From positions 1 to 32,470 of the forward strand of contig JABCZL010000029.1 in assembly GCA_013289685.1 (NCBI GenBank): a stretch of 32,470 nt of DNA. The letters are read 5' to 3'. Of this stretch, positions 8,301 through 16,300 are shown in pieces. Source of the DNA: Acidobacteriota bacterium (GTDB taxonomy: Bacteria; Acidobacteriota; Terriglobia; Terriglobales; Acidobacteriaceae). The notes under the pieces are model-generated. The model ran no database searches. It saw only the letters and a program-made list of their open reading frames with translations, and had not been told where the DNA came from. Position 1 is the first letter of the stretch. The number at the start of each line of letters is the position of its first letter. Made by a program: the position numbers and the translations under genes.

Positions 8301-8687
8301 GTCTCTTTGCTCGCGCGGAAACTCGCTGAGATCAATAACGGGAAGTGAAATAGACAGATTTTCCTGCACTTCCTGAACGGGCTCTCCATCGACAACTTTG
8401 AAGGCGGTCCGCCAGGCTTCGTGCCGGCGAAGAATCTCATTGAAGCTCTGTTCCAGTGCTTTGACGTTCAGAGTTCCAGAATAGTGAATGGTGACGGGTT
8501 CGTTGTAGAGAGGAAGATCCGGCGCCAGCTGTGAATGAAGCCACACTTGCTCCTGAGCATGGGAAAGAGGGATACGCTCTCCGGACCTACGTCGCGGAAT
8601 CTGCCTGGTCTCCGGACGGACTCCTAATTCGCCCCGGAGATACTTCTCGAGCAACTTCTGCTTCGCCTCGGAGTACTCAGGAGCCAT
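5301..8687 (-). CDS. NRPS, C-A-PCP, predicted glycine module
   Basis: A 1128-residue elongation module. Residues 1-30 form a basic helical head (KQKLLEKYLRGELG) that looks like a docking segment. C domain about 38-475: the active-site motif reads S171-H-I-I-F-D-G177, keeping the second, catalytic His (172) and Asp but with Ser for the first His. A domain about 495-980: YTSGSTGRPKG (642-652), LSFDIAGLEIF, NLYGPTETT, YRTGDL, LRGVRIELGEIE and LPSGKV with Lys975. The ten pocket residues read D688 I689 L692 Q731 L754 G756 L778 I786 W787 K975, which I recall as the Gly code. PCP: FFELGGHSLL with Ser1032. A C-terminal acidic helix (LDRLSVEEATSIVKAIL) follows. There is no TE or E domain, so the chain must pass on. 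The start at 8687 overlaps the P450 stop by 11 bp and has a G-rich RBS, implying translational coupling. It is the last gene of the leftward unit. Confidence 0.93.
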   Translation of the reverse strand: MAPEYSEAKQKLLEKYLRGELGVRPETRQIPRRRSGERIPLSHAQEQVWLHSQLAPDLPLYNEPVTIHYSGTLNVKALEQSFNEILRRHEAWRTAFKVVDGEPVQEVQENLSISLPVIDLSEFPREQRDAAARCIATADAQAPIDLGQVPLFRAKLIRLDTNEHRLYLTLSHIIFDGVAIYRVFLPELSTLYKAFSAGDPNPLPELQIQFPDYACWERRTVTRESLAKEIEYWREQLGGTLPEVYLPTDHSNSHPRTFRGSMYPFKLRSTLTASLREFCRREGGSTFHVLLAGFAALLQRYSGEERIPIGTVTAGRNRPETEHLLGYFLNTVVVPADVSRNPSFRELVHRARNWSLAALDHDRTPFEYLVRELKIQREPSRNPLFQALFSLEPPMPDIDPSWRLTQMDVDTGATKYDLYLELDERTDQLLARFHYSTDLFERETVARMAIHWKTLIRGGIENPEQRLSELPLVSSRENRFLRTWNDTVRTYPKSCIHQLFELQARCVPETTAVVSHGQCLSYRDLNDRANQLARLLLKRGVAPDAPVGLCVDRGPSMVIALLGILKAGGAYVPLDPKLPDERLAFLLADSKPVALVADQSSLRPLFGPYTIVLDPDWKFIENESRADPSTCVTPQNLAYVMYTSGSTGRPKGVAIEHRSVVNLLRSMQCKPGLNHEDVLLAVTTLSFDIAGLEIFLPLVSGARLVIADSADVIDGNRLKDLLKDSKVTAMQATPATWRLLIEAGWHGDPDLKILCGGEALSPELATQLTSRGRSVWNLYGPTETTIWSSFCKISGQEEAIPIGRPIANTSIYIVDGHRSQVPVNVIGEIYIGGEGLARGYLNRPELTAERFVENWLVPGRGSRLYRTGDLGRYWSNGEIEYVGRVDTQIKLRGVRIELGEIESVLASHPAVREAVVAVSGEAEQQKLTAYLVGRAGTAVPEAGELRRFLRIKLPEHMAPASYWQIEKLPLLPSGKVNRAALDDCGGRRLVDGQDWVGPHNESEAQLVEIWRELLKVEAVGREQNFFELGGHSLLVLQMTARIRRTMEVELPVRSVFESPTIAGLAQEVEKARAAGLKPHTPTLPGRQRPTADPDQEALLTQLDRLSVEEATSIVKAILNGRQTYGLPS
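5444..6209 (-). repeat. A6-to-PCP block, copy 1 (shared with the beta-Ala-type NRPS)
   Basis: From GEIYIGGEGLARGYLNRPEL (A6) through the PCP and linker (GLKPHTP) this region is nearly identical in protein and very similar in DNA to 13476-14228. The upstream substrate-binding halves of the two A domains and both C domains are clearly different. The A-PCP gene between them does not share the block. Confidence 0.8.
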
Positions 8688-9981
8688 CTCTCCCCCCAGA
8701 CTCGATCGCAGGTTTCTTTCTCGCCTCATCCACATCGAACATCACGTGGAGAGCAGTAAGTCCGCGCAGACCGAGATTCTGGCGCCACTCAAGAGGAACG
8801 CTAGCGTCGAGTGTGAGATGCGGAAGCCGGGCCAAAATTCTCTCGAACGCGATCTGCCCCTCCAACCTGGCGAGCGCGGCGCCGAAGCAGAAGTGAGCAG
8901 CCCAGCCGAAGGCAAGGTGCCGGTTATCCGTGCGGGTGATGTCGAGGCGATCGGGGTCTGGAAACCGCTCTGGATCATGATTGGCGGCGCCCATTACCGC
9001 AATGACCGCGTCTCGCTTGCGAATCAGCTTGTTTCCTAACTCGACGTCGGCCGGGGCAAGCCGCGCCGTGTGCTGGCTAGGACTCTCGTAGCGTAGTAGT
9101 TCTTCGACCGCGGAAGGAATCAACGACGGGTCTGGACACAGTCGCTTCAGTTCACTCGGGTTTCGCAACAGCGAGAGCACTCCGTTGCCGATTAAGTTCG
9201 TCGTCGTTTCCTGGCCTCCGACCATGGTCACAATCAGGTTGGCGATGATTTCCTCTTCCGCGAGACGACTGCCCTCAACTTCAGCGGTCATCATCGCCTG
9301 GATCAAGCCTTCACACGGATGTGCTCTCTGTTCCCGCATGGCCGTTCGAAAATAGTCGCACAGCCCTTCGACGCTGCGCAGGACTCGAGGGAAGCGGTCG
9401 GGATTATGCTGAAAATTGCCCAGCATCTCGGCAAAATCCTGCGACCATTCTTTTAGTTGAGCATGGTCCTCGACCGGCACTCCGAGGAGTTCGGCGGTCA
9501 CGATGGCTGGGGCCGGGCTTGCGAAATCGCAGATCACGTCCATGCGGCCCGCTTGAACCGCCGCATCCAGCAAACCGTCCATCACGTCTCGAATATGGGA
9601 CCTGAGCCGCTCAACTCTCCGCGAGGTGAAAGCAGCGGAAGCAAGAGCCCGCAGGCGGGTATGGTCAGGGGGATCGAGAAAAAGCATCTGCCGCACCATC
9701 ACCGCTGCTATGGGATTCAGCGCCGACAGGTTCAGCGCGGTCAGTTGCTCCGGCGTGGGGGTACGCTGAGCGGAAAAGTGATGGAGCACGTGGACCACAT
9801 CGGCGTAGCGAGTGACGACCCAAGCATGCAAAAAAGGATCCCAGTGCACTGGGTCTTCGCTCCGCAACTGGTGATAAAGGGGATAGGGGTTCGCCAGCAC
9901 GCTAGGATCGAGGAGATGGTACAAGCTGAGGTCGCGGGGGTCGACCGTCCGGGTAGGAATCGGCGATGCTGTGGTGGTCAT
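8677..9981 (-). CDS. cytochrome P450, probable tailoring oxygenase
   Basis: A soluble bacterial P450 of 434 residues with no membrane anchor. Seen motifs: I-helix VGGQETTTN (254-262, oxygen activation), K-helix E294-L-L-R297 (ExxR), and the heme loop FGWAAHFCFG (358-367) with axial Cys365. The loop is slightly unusual: the third Gly of FGxGxHxC is Ala361. It would take electrons from an external ferredoxin and reductase; none is encoded here. The ATG overlaps the stop of the upstream A-PCP gene by 4 bp (ATGA at 9978-9981), and its own stop overlaps the next NRPS by 11 bp. An A-PCP didomain coupled to a P450 is the known arrangement for beta-hydroxylating a carrier-bound amino acid (NovH/NovI, NikP1/NikQ). 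That role is the best guess; direct action on the peptide is the alternative. Confidence 0.93.
   Translation of the reverse strand: MTTTASPIPTRTVDPRDLSLYHLLDPSVLANPYPLYHQLRSEDPVHWDPFLHAWVVTRYADVVHVLHHFSAQRTPTPEQLTALNLSALNPIAAVMVRQMLFLDPPDHTRLRALASAAFTSRRVERLRSHIRDVMDGLLDAAVQAGRMDVICDFASPAPAIVTAELLGVPVEDHAQLKEWSQDFAEMLGNFQHNPDRFPRVLRSVEGLCDYFRTAMREQRAHPCEGLIQAMMTAEVEGSRLAEEEIIANLIVTMVGGQETTTNLIGNGVLSLLRNPSELKRLCPDPSLIPSAVEELLRYESPSQHTARLAPADVELGNKLIRKRDAVIAVMGAANHDPERFPDPDRLDITRTDNRHLAFGWAAHFCFGAALARLEGQIAFERILARLPHLTLDASVPLEWRQNLGLRGLTALHVMFDVDEARKKPAIESGGRDGS
8688..8697 (-). promoter_or_regulatory. ribosome binding site inside the end of the P450 gene
   Basis: On the minus strand GGGGGGAGAG directly precedes ATG 8687. 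It lies within the last codons of the P450 gene and decides the NRPS start: the longer ORF from 8735 would have no such site and would overlap the P450 by 59 bp with an Arg-rich head. Confidence 0.6.
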
Positions 9982-11801
9982 ATTGGAACCCCGCCGGATA
10001 ACTCGTCGAGGACGCGCCGTGCCTCTTCGTCACTCATGGCGTTCAGCTGAGACCGGATCAGATTGTCAATTTCCGACGCAATGCCATGTACGCTCGGATG
10101 ATCAAACAAACTCCGCAGCGAAAGTTCCACCCCGAACCTTTCCTGGATTTTGGCAATTAACTGTGCTCCCATCAGGGAGTGGCCACCGAGGCGGAAAAAA
10201 TTGTCGTCCCTGCCAATGCGGTCCACTCCCAAGAGGTTCGTCAGAAGTGCGGCTAGCCAGTGTTCCACTTCTGATTGCGGCGGGTCGAACCCGTCGTCGG
10301 CAAGAACGTTCTCAGGCGTAGGCGCTGGCAGAGCGGCCCGATCTACCTTTCCATGCGTCGTCAATGGCAGACGGGCGATTTTGACAAATCTCGACGGCAC
10401 CATGTACTCGGGAAGATGACTTGCCACGACGTTTCGCAGTTCGCTGGCGCGCAGATCGGCACCGGGCTTCATCACAATATAGGCAATTAGACGTGTCTCT
10501 CCGCCTTCCTCCGCACGGGCTGTAACACAGGTCGTCTCAACACCGGAGTGTCGATTCAGCACTGCACTGATTTCACCAGGTTCGATTCGATAGCCCCTGA
10601 TCTTGACCTGATCATCAGTTCGACCGAGGAACATGATCTGGCCGTCGGGAAGCAAACGCGCCAAATCTCCGGTACGGTAGAGGCGAGATGGTTCTGCGGT
10701 AGCGAACGGATCCGGGAGAAACCTTTGTGCCGTCAGTTCGGGGAGATTGATATATCCTCTTCCGACAACGGCTCCACCAATCAATAGCTCACCGGGCATG
10801 CCTTCCGGGACTCGCCTCATCTGTTCGTCAACAATGTAGATTCGAACTTTTTCGATCGCCCGTCCGATTGTAGGAAGTCCGTCCGGCTTTGCATCAAGCG
10901 GAACGATTCCAGAAGTCGCGACCACGGTGCACTCCGTGGGGCCGTAATTGTTCACCAGCGCAAACGGAAGATCCGGCGGAGGATAGCGGCGCAGAACATC
11001 AGCCCCCGTCAGCAAGAAACGGAGGGAGGTGTCTGGCGGCCACGGCAAAACGATCATCGCCTCGGCCAGCGCGGTTGGAAGAAAACTTATAGTGATCCCG
11101 GTTTCAACCATCCAGTTGCGCAACCGCTCAGGCGTTGTGCGTATGGCATCGTCAACTATGTGGATGGTTGCTCCCGCAGCCAGACACGGCCAAAGTTCCC
11201 AAACCGCAGCATCGAATCCGGGACTGGCCTGCATTGTGGTCTTATCAGCGGCGGTGACCTGAAACGCTCGAAGATGCCAGCGTATGAGATTAAGCAGATT
11301 TGCATGCGTGATTTGGACGCCCTTTGGCCGCCCCGTCGAGCCTGATGTAAAAATCACGTATGCCAAGTCGTTAGATTTGACGTCGGGTATTTCCGGGAGT
11401 CCAGAACCTGGGCCGGGCAAAGCACCGTCTTTGTCGAGAACAATCTTTTCCCAGTCCCCTGCCGGTAACGGTTCGGAAACACTCGGCTGAGTCACTACAA
11501 AACGACATTGAGCATCCTCCAAAAGCATTGTCAGCCGGTTCGCCGGATCAGCCGGATCTAGTGGCAGGTAGGCTGCTCCCGCTTTCAAAATTCCGAGAGC
11601 GCCGATCGCAAACGCCGCAGAGCGCTGCAGGCATAGAGCCACCGGCGCTTCTTTCCCGACACCCAAGGACCGAAGCAGCGAGGCCAATTCATTGGCGCGG
11701 TCGTCTAGGTCCCGGTAGGTGAGTTGCTTGCCCTCTTCTACAACCGCGACGGCATCTGGCGTTGCCCTGGCTTGGGCTTCGATCAAACTATGCACACACA
11801 T
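9978..11801 (-). CDS. NRPS, stand-alone A-PCP didomain, Leu-like code
   Basis: 607 residues: A domain from residue 5 (SLIEAQARATPDAVAV) to about 492 and PCP about 508-580 (FFRLGGHSLMG, Ser542), with a C-terminal helix AMSDEEARRVLDEL. No condensation domain precedes it. A motifs: FTSGSTGRPKG (151-161), SPGFDAAVWELWP, NNYGPTECT, YRTGDL, IRGYRIEPGEI and HGKVDR with Lys485. Pocket residues are D197 A198 W201 F240 L263 T265 N285 V293 V294 K485. This matches the Leu code I recall (D-A-W-F-L-G-N-V-V-K) except Thr for Gly at position 301, which could signal a different aliphatic or polar substrate. The ATG at 11801 is chosen because everything upstream in this frame is antisense-like junk over the decarboxylase gene. 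The start follows the decarboxylase stop by 44 bp. It either starts the peptide or feeds an oxidised residue in trans. Confidence 0.9.
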   Translation of the reverse strand: MCVHSLIEAQARATPDAVAVVEEGKQLTYRDLDDRANELASLLRSLGVGKEAPVALCLQRSAAFAIGALGILKAGAAYLPLDPADPANRLTMLLEDAQCRFVVTQPSVSEPLPAGDWEKIVLDKDGALPGPGSGLPEIPDVKSNDLAYVIFTSGSTGRPKGVQITHANLLNLIRWHLRAFQVTAADKTTMQASPGFDAAVWELWPCLAAGATIHIVDDAIRTTPERLRNWMVETGITISFLPTALAEAMIVLPWPPDTSLRFLLTGADVLRRYPPPDLPFALVNNYGPTECTVVATSGIVPLDAKPDGLPTIGRAIEKVRIYIVDEQMRRVPEGMPGELLIGGAVVGRGYINLPELTAQRFLPDPFATAEPSRLYRTGDLARLLPDGQIMFLGRTDDQVKIRGYRIEPGEISAVLNRHSGVETTCVTARAEEGGETRLIAYIVMKPGADLRASELRNVVASHLPEYMVPSRFVKIARLPLTTHGKVDRAALPAPTPENVLADDGFDPPQSEVEHWLAALLTNLLGVDRIGRDDNFFRLGGHSLMGAQLIAKIQERFGVELSLRSLFDHPSVHGIASEIDNLIRSQLNAMSDEEARRVLDELSGGVPI

Positions 11802-11845
11802 GGTTGGGGAACCAGTCAGTCCTTTCGCGTATATTCCGTTCCCGT

Positions 11846-13291
11846 TCAAGCGCGCACCGTTGCCCCTGCGCTGATTTTCAGGGCGGCTGCTTGTAGGGCC
11901 TCCTGTAAGCCTTCCAGGTGACGCTCGCCGGTTAAGTAGCTGATGATCATCGTACGGATCACGCTCTCGCCATTTACAGTTGCTCCAGAAATCCATCTCT
12001 GCCCATCGCGGTTGACTTCGTCGATGATCGCCCCATGCAAGACGCCCCTCTCCTGAACGCTGATCCCAGGCGCACGGAGCCGCAGATTCAGAATCGGCAA
12101 CACCTGTGGTGCCGCCAGTTCGAAGTTGTCCGATGCCGTCACCCATTGGGCGAAGCAGCGCGCCAGTTCTATCTGGCGGTCCACCAGTTCCTGGTAGGCT
12201 TGTCGCCCGTGAACCTTGAGAGTGAGCCACAACTTCAGCGAGTTCATGCGGCGCGACCACTGAGCGCTGATGGTTAGATTGTCAGGCAACGTGCTCTTAG
12301 CGGTTTTCTGCAAATATGGGCACGGCACTGAGAATGTCGGCTCTAACAACTCGGGATGGCGGGTAAGTATAAGTCCGGCTGAAAACGGCATGGCCAGCCA
12401 TTTGTGAGGATCGCTAGTGATGGAATCTGCCTGCTCAATTCCGTCTACCAGATGGCGATGTCGGTCGGAGAACAGCACTGCTGCGCCGTAGGCGCCATCG
12501 ACATGGAACCATATGTCATGGCGCCGGCAAATCTCCGAGATAAGAGCTAACTGGTCAATCGCACCAGAGCTGGTAGTGCCTGCAGTGGCGACTACGCAAA
12601 AAGGCGCGTTGCCGGCCGCCAAATCTCGATTGATCGCAGCTTCGAGTTCCTCGACATTCAGTTGCAAGGAATCATTGACAGCGATACGGCGCAAAGCCTT
12701 GCGGCCGAGCCCAAGCAGGCCTGTCGACTTATCCAACGAATGATGCCCTTCCACCGACGCATAAAGAACCGGCTGAGCCGCACACGCGGCAACACCGTTT
12801 TCAACGACTCCGGGAAAGCGGCGAGATAGCGCGAGAGCTAGAGCGCTGAAATTGGCTTCATTGCCGCCGGTCGTGAAGGTTCCGCTGAATCCACCTGGCC
12901 ATCCCACCAACTCTCCGATCCAGCCTACCGTTTCGGCTTCGATTCCCGAAGCCAGTTGCGATCTCGCAACAGTTGCGAGCTGGGGGTTCAACGCTGCCAC
13001 CAGCGATTCAGCAAGGAACGCCATGTACGTTGGCGTGGGATTCATCATTCCGAGATAATGCGCACTCGGGATGTGGAATCCCCTATCGATCAGTTCGCGG
13101 CATAACTCGTCGAAGACCTTAACGGCGTCGTCGCCAGTCTCTGGGATCCGACTCAAGCGTCGGGGATAAGAGCGCTGTTCCGCCGCAACCTGAACTGGAC
13201 GGTCGGGTAGCGAGCCGAAGTAACTGTCCACCACATCGATCAGGCGGGATCCGAGTTCGTGCCGCGCTTGGGAATTTAAGTCGAAATTCAT
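11846..13291 (-). CDS. PLP-dependent decarboxylase, group II (GAD/aromatic type)
   Basis: A 481-residue fold-type I decarboxylase. PLP contacts are visible: TGGNEANFSAL (141-151) and EGHHSLDKS (181-189) with H183 stacking on the cofactor ring. They continue with ATAGTTSSGAID, HVDGAYGAA (263-271) with D265 binding the pyridine nitrogen, and SDPHKWLAMP (293-302) with K297 forming the Schiff base. The family decarboxylates Glu, Asp, cysteine sulfinate, diaminobutyrate or aromatic amino acids; motifs alone do not settle which. It sits between the NRPS whose pocket looks beta-alanine-specific and the A-PCP gene, 16 bp after the former. Asp to beta-alanine is therefore the favoured reaction, with production of an amine that caps the peptide as the alternative. 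The start at 13291 is chosen to avoid overlap with the NRPS stop; an upstream start at 13357 gives a junk-like head. Confidence 0.92.
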   Translation of the reverse strand: MNFDLNSQARHELGSRLIDVVDSYFGSLPDRPVQVAAEQRSYPRRLSRIPETGDDAVKVFDELCRELIDRGFHIPSAHYLGMMNPTPTYMAFLAESLVAALNPQLATVARSQLASGIEAETVGWIGELVGWPGGFSGTFTTGGNEANFSALALALSRRFPGVVENGVAACAAQPVLYASVEGHHSLDKSTGLLGLGRKALRRIAVNDSLQLNVEELEAAINRDLAAGNAPFCVVATAGTTSSGAIDQLALISEICRRHDIWFHVDGAYGAAVLFSDRHRHLVDGIEQADSITSDPHKWLAMPFSAGLILTRHPELLEPTFSVPCPYLQKTAKSTLPDNLTISAQWSRRMNSLKLWLTLKVHGRQAYQELVDRQIELARCFAQWVTASDNFELAAPQVLPILNLRLRAPGISVQERGVLHGAIIDEVNRDGQRWISGATVNGESVIRTMIISYLTGERHLEGLQEALQAAALKISAGATVRA

Positions 13292-13307
13292 GGCACATCG
13301 ATGCCTA

Positions 13308-16300
13308 TCAGTCAGCCGCGTCAGCCGCTCCTTCCCCAGCAGATTCCTTTCCCTCAAGCAGACGCTGCAACGCGCTCTGCAGTTCAGCCGGGGTTAGAGT
13401 GTCGAGCTTCTTCAGCAACTCCTCGCGGTTTGGATCTGTCGGAGTGCGTTGGCGACGTCGCAGCACCGGGGTATGAGCTTTCAGGCCCAGGGTTCGGGCT
13501 TTCACTACTTCCTGAGCCAGACCGGCAATCGTCGGCGATTCAAACACGCTGCGTACCGGCAACTCCACGTCCATGGTCCGCCGGATGCGCGCCGTCATCT
13601 GCAGCACTAGCAGCGAATGTCCTCCCAACTCGAAAAAGCTCTCGTCTACTCCCACCCTCTCGACCTTTAATAGCTCTTGCCAGATGTCCGCCAGCTGCAC
13701 TTCGGTTTCGGTGCGCGGCCCAACCCAGTCATGCGAGTCCACCAGCGCCGTTGCTCCGCGCCCAACCAGCGCCCGATTCACCTTCCCGCTGGGCAATAAC
13801 GGCACCGTCTCGATCTGCCAATAACCGGCTGGCACCATGTGTTCCGGCAGCTTGGTGCGCAGATAGCGGCGCAATTCTGCTGCCTCCGGCACTGTGGCCC
13901 TGTCTTTCATCACCAGGTATGCCGCCAGCCTCTGCTGCTCGGCTTCTCCGCCTACCACCGCCACCGCTTCCCGGACCGCAGGGTGGGTTGCAAGCACAGA
14001 CTCGATTTCGCCCAGTTCGATGCGCACCCCGCGCAGCTTGATCTGCGTGTCAACCCGTCCTAGATATTCGATTTCGCCATCCCCACGCCAGCGCCCTAGA
14101 TCCCCCGTGCGATACAAGCGCGCCGATTGCGGCGGCGCCATCCAGTTTCGAACGAAGCGCTCTGCGGTCAATTCCGGCCGGTTCAGATACCCTCGCGCCA
14201 GCCCTTCCCCGCCAATGTAGATCTCACCGCGAATTCTAATGGGCACGGCATTCGAGCCCTCATCGACCAGATAGACCTGGGTATTGCTGATGGGTTTCCC
14301 AATCGGCACGGAGGTGGAGTCCCGCTCGGCCACCTCATGGCATGTGGCATCCGCAGCCACCTCGGACGCGCCATAGATGTTCAGCATCTTCGCCCCTGAA
14401 AACGCGGCCCGGAAGCGACGCGCCAAATTGCCCGGCAACACTTCGCCACTGCATGACCATAATTTCAGCTCGGGTACTCGCTGTTGCAGGTTCGGGGCAT
14501 GGTCCAGGAGGGCCCGCAGCTGTGACGGAACCAGAACGATGCGAGTCACGCGTTCACGGGCCAACACTCGCAGAAGCAACTCCGGGTCAAGCACGGCCTC
14601 TTGCGGGATAATCACGCTGGGAATCCCGGCCAACAGAGGACCAAATATCTCCCAGATTGAGTCGACGAAAGCTAAGTTGGTTTTCTGGCAACACACCTCA
14701 CCCGATGCAAAGGGATACGTCCTCCACATCCAGGTAAAACGATTCATGCTAGCCCTGTGGGTTCCCTCGACTCCCTTCGGTCCGCCGGTTGAGCCACTTG
14801 TGTAAATCACATAGGCGGTTTGCTCGCTCGAAACTGAGTCGGGAAGAGGAGTCGACGATTCCCGCTTCAGTTCCTCGTCGTTGTCGAGTTCGATGACGTT
14901 CCGGGCATCGCCCGGCAAGCGGTCCTTGAGAGCGGAAACAGTGATCACACCTGACGCAGCAGCATCGGCGAGCATCGACTTGATGCGTTCCATAGGGTAG
15001 CCACGGTCTAGCGGAACATAGGCTGCTCCGGTCTTGAGGACAGCCAGCAGCGCCACGACCATTTCTACTGACCGGTCAAGGAGGATTCCGACCAGGCAGC
15101 CTGCTCCTATGCCCTTTTTGGCGAGTAAATGCGCCAGGCGGTTCGCATTGTCATTGATGTGCCTGTAGGGCCATCGGTTTCCTTCGGACAGCAAAGCCGT
15201 AACATCCGGTGTACGGCTTACCTGTTGCTCGAACGCTCCATGGATGGTCAGGTCCCGAGAATAGTCTGCGGCAGTGCGATTCCACTCAACCAGAACCTGC
15301 GCTCGCTCCTGGGCATTCATCATTGGCAATTCCGCGAGGCGCAAATCGGGGTTATCAAAAACTGCGTGCAACAAAGTCTCGAAGTGTCCCAACATCCTCC
15401 GCATCGTGGATTGCTCGAATAAGTCGGTGCGGTACTCGAACTGGCAATGAAACTCGCGATCCTCCCAGACTTCCACCGATAGATCGAACTTCGCGATGCC
15501 TGCCTCAAAAGCGATCTCCTTGATGCTCAGACCAGGAATCTCGAAGACCTGCTTTGGAATATTCTGGAAGGTGAACATGACCTGGAACAACGGATGTGTG
15601 TCAAGAGAGCGGTGTGGCACCAACACCTCAACCAGCTTTTCGAACGGGACGTCCTGGTGCGTATAGGCGTCGAGCGCAAACGCCCGGACTTGGCGAATCA
15701 ATTCTCGAAACGTCAAACTGCTGGCAAAATCAGATCGGAAGACCAGCGTGTTCACGAACAGGCCGATCATGTTCTCAAACTCAACTTCGCTGCGCGCTGC
15801 AACCGGCGTTCCAACCAGAATGCTTTCTTGATTGGTGTAGCGCCAGAGCAGAGCCTGAAATGCGGCCATTGCGACCATGAACGGCGTAGCGCTTTCGGCG
15901 TGCGCAAATGCTTTTAGCTCTGCTAGAAAAACGCCATCCAAGCTGATCTCTTCCGTTCCTCCATGCCAGCCAGCGATGGTCGGGCGCGGGTGATCGAGGG
16001 GAAGGTCAAGCACACATTGGGCCCCAGCTAGCTTTGTTTTCCAGTGTTCAACTTGCCGGGTTAGCACATCGCCATTCATGCACTCGTATTGCCACTCTGC
16101 GTACTCCACATATTGCATGGGAAGTTCGGGCAAATCAGGCTCTTCGCCTCTGACAAGCGCCGCATAGCAAGTGGTCACTTCGCGAAACAAAATGGAGATC
16201 GACCAGCCATCGGTGATGATGTGATGCATCACCAGCAGGACGATATGTCGCTCTGGACCAAGGCGAATTACAAGGCTGCGCAGGAGCGGACCTTCCCTGA

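Noticed and set aside
11802..12260. Extended N-terminus of the A-PCP protein
   Set aside because: The extra 153 residues lie over the decarboxylase gene and look like out-of-frame translation; the A domain begins right after ATG 11801.
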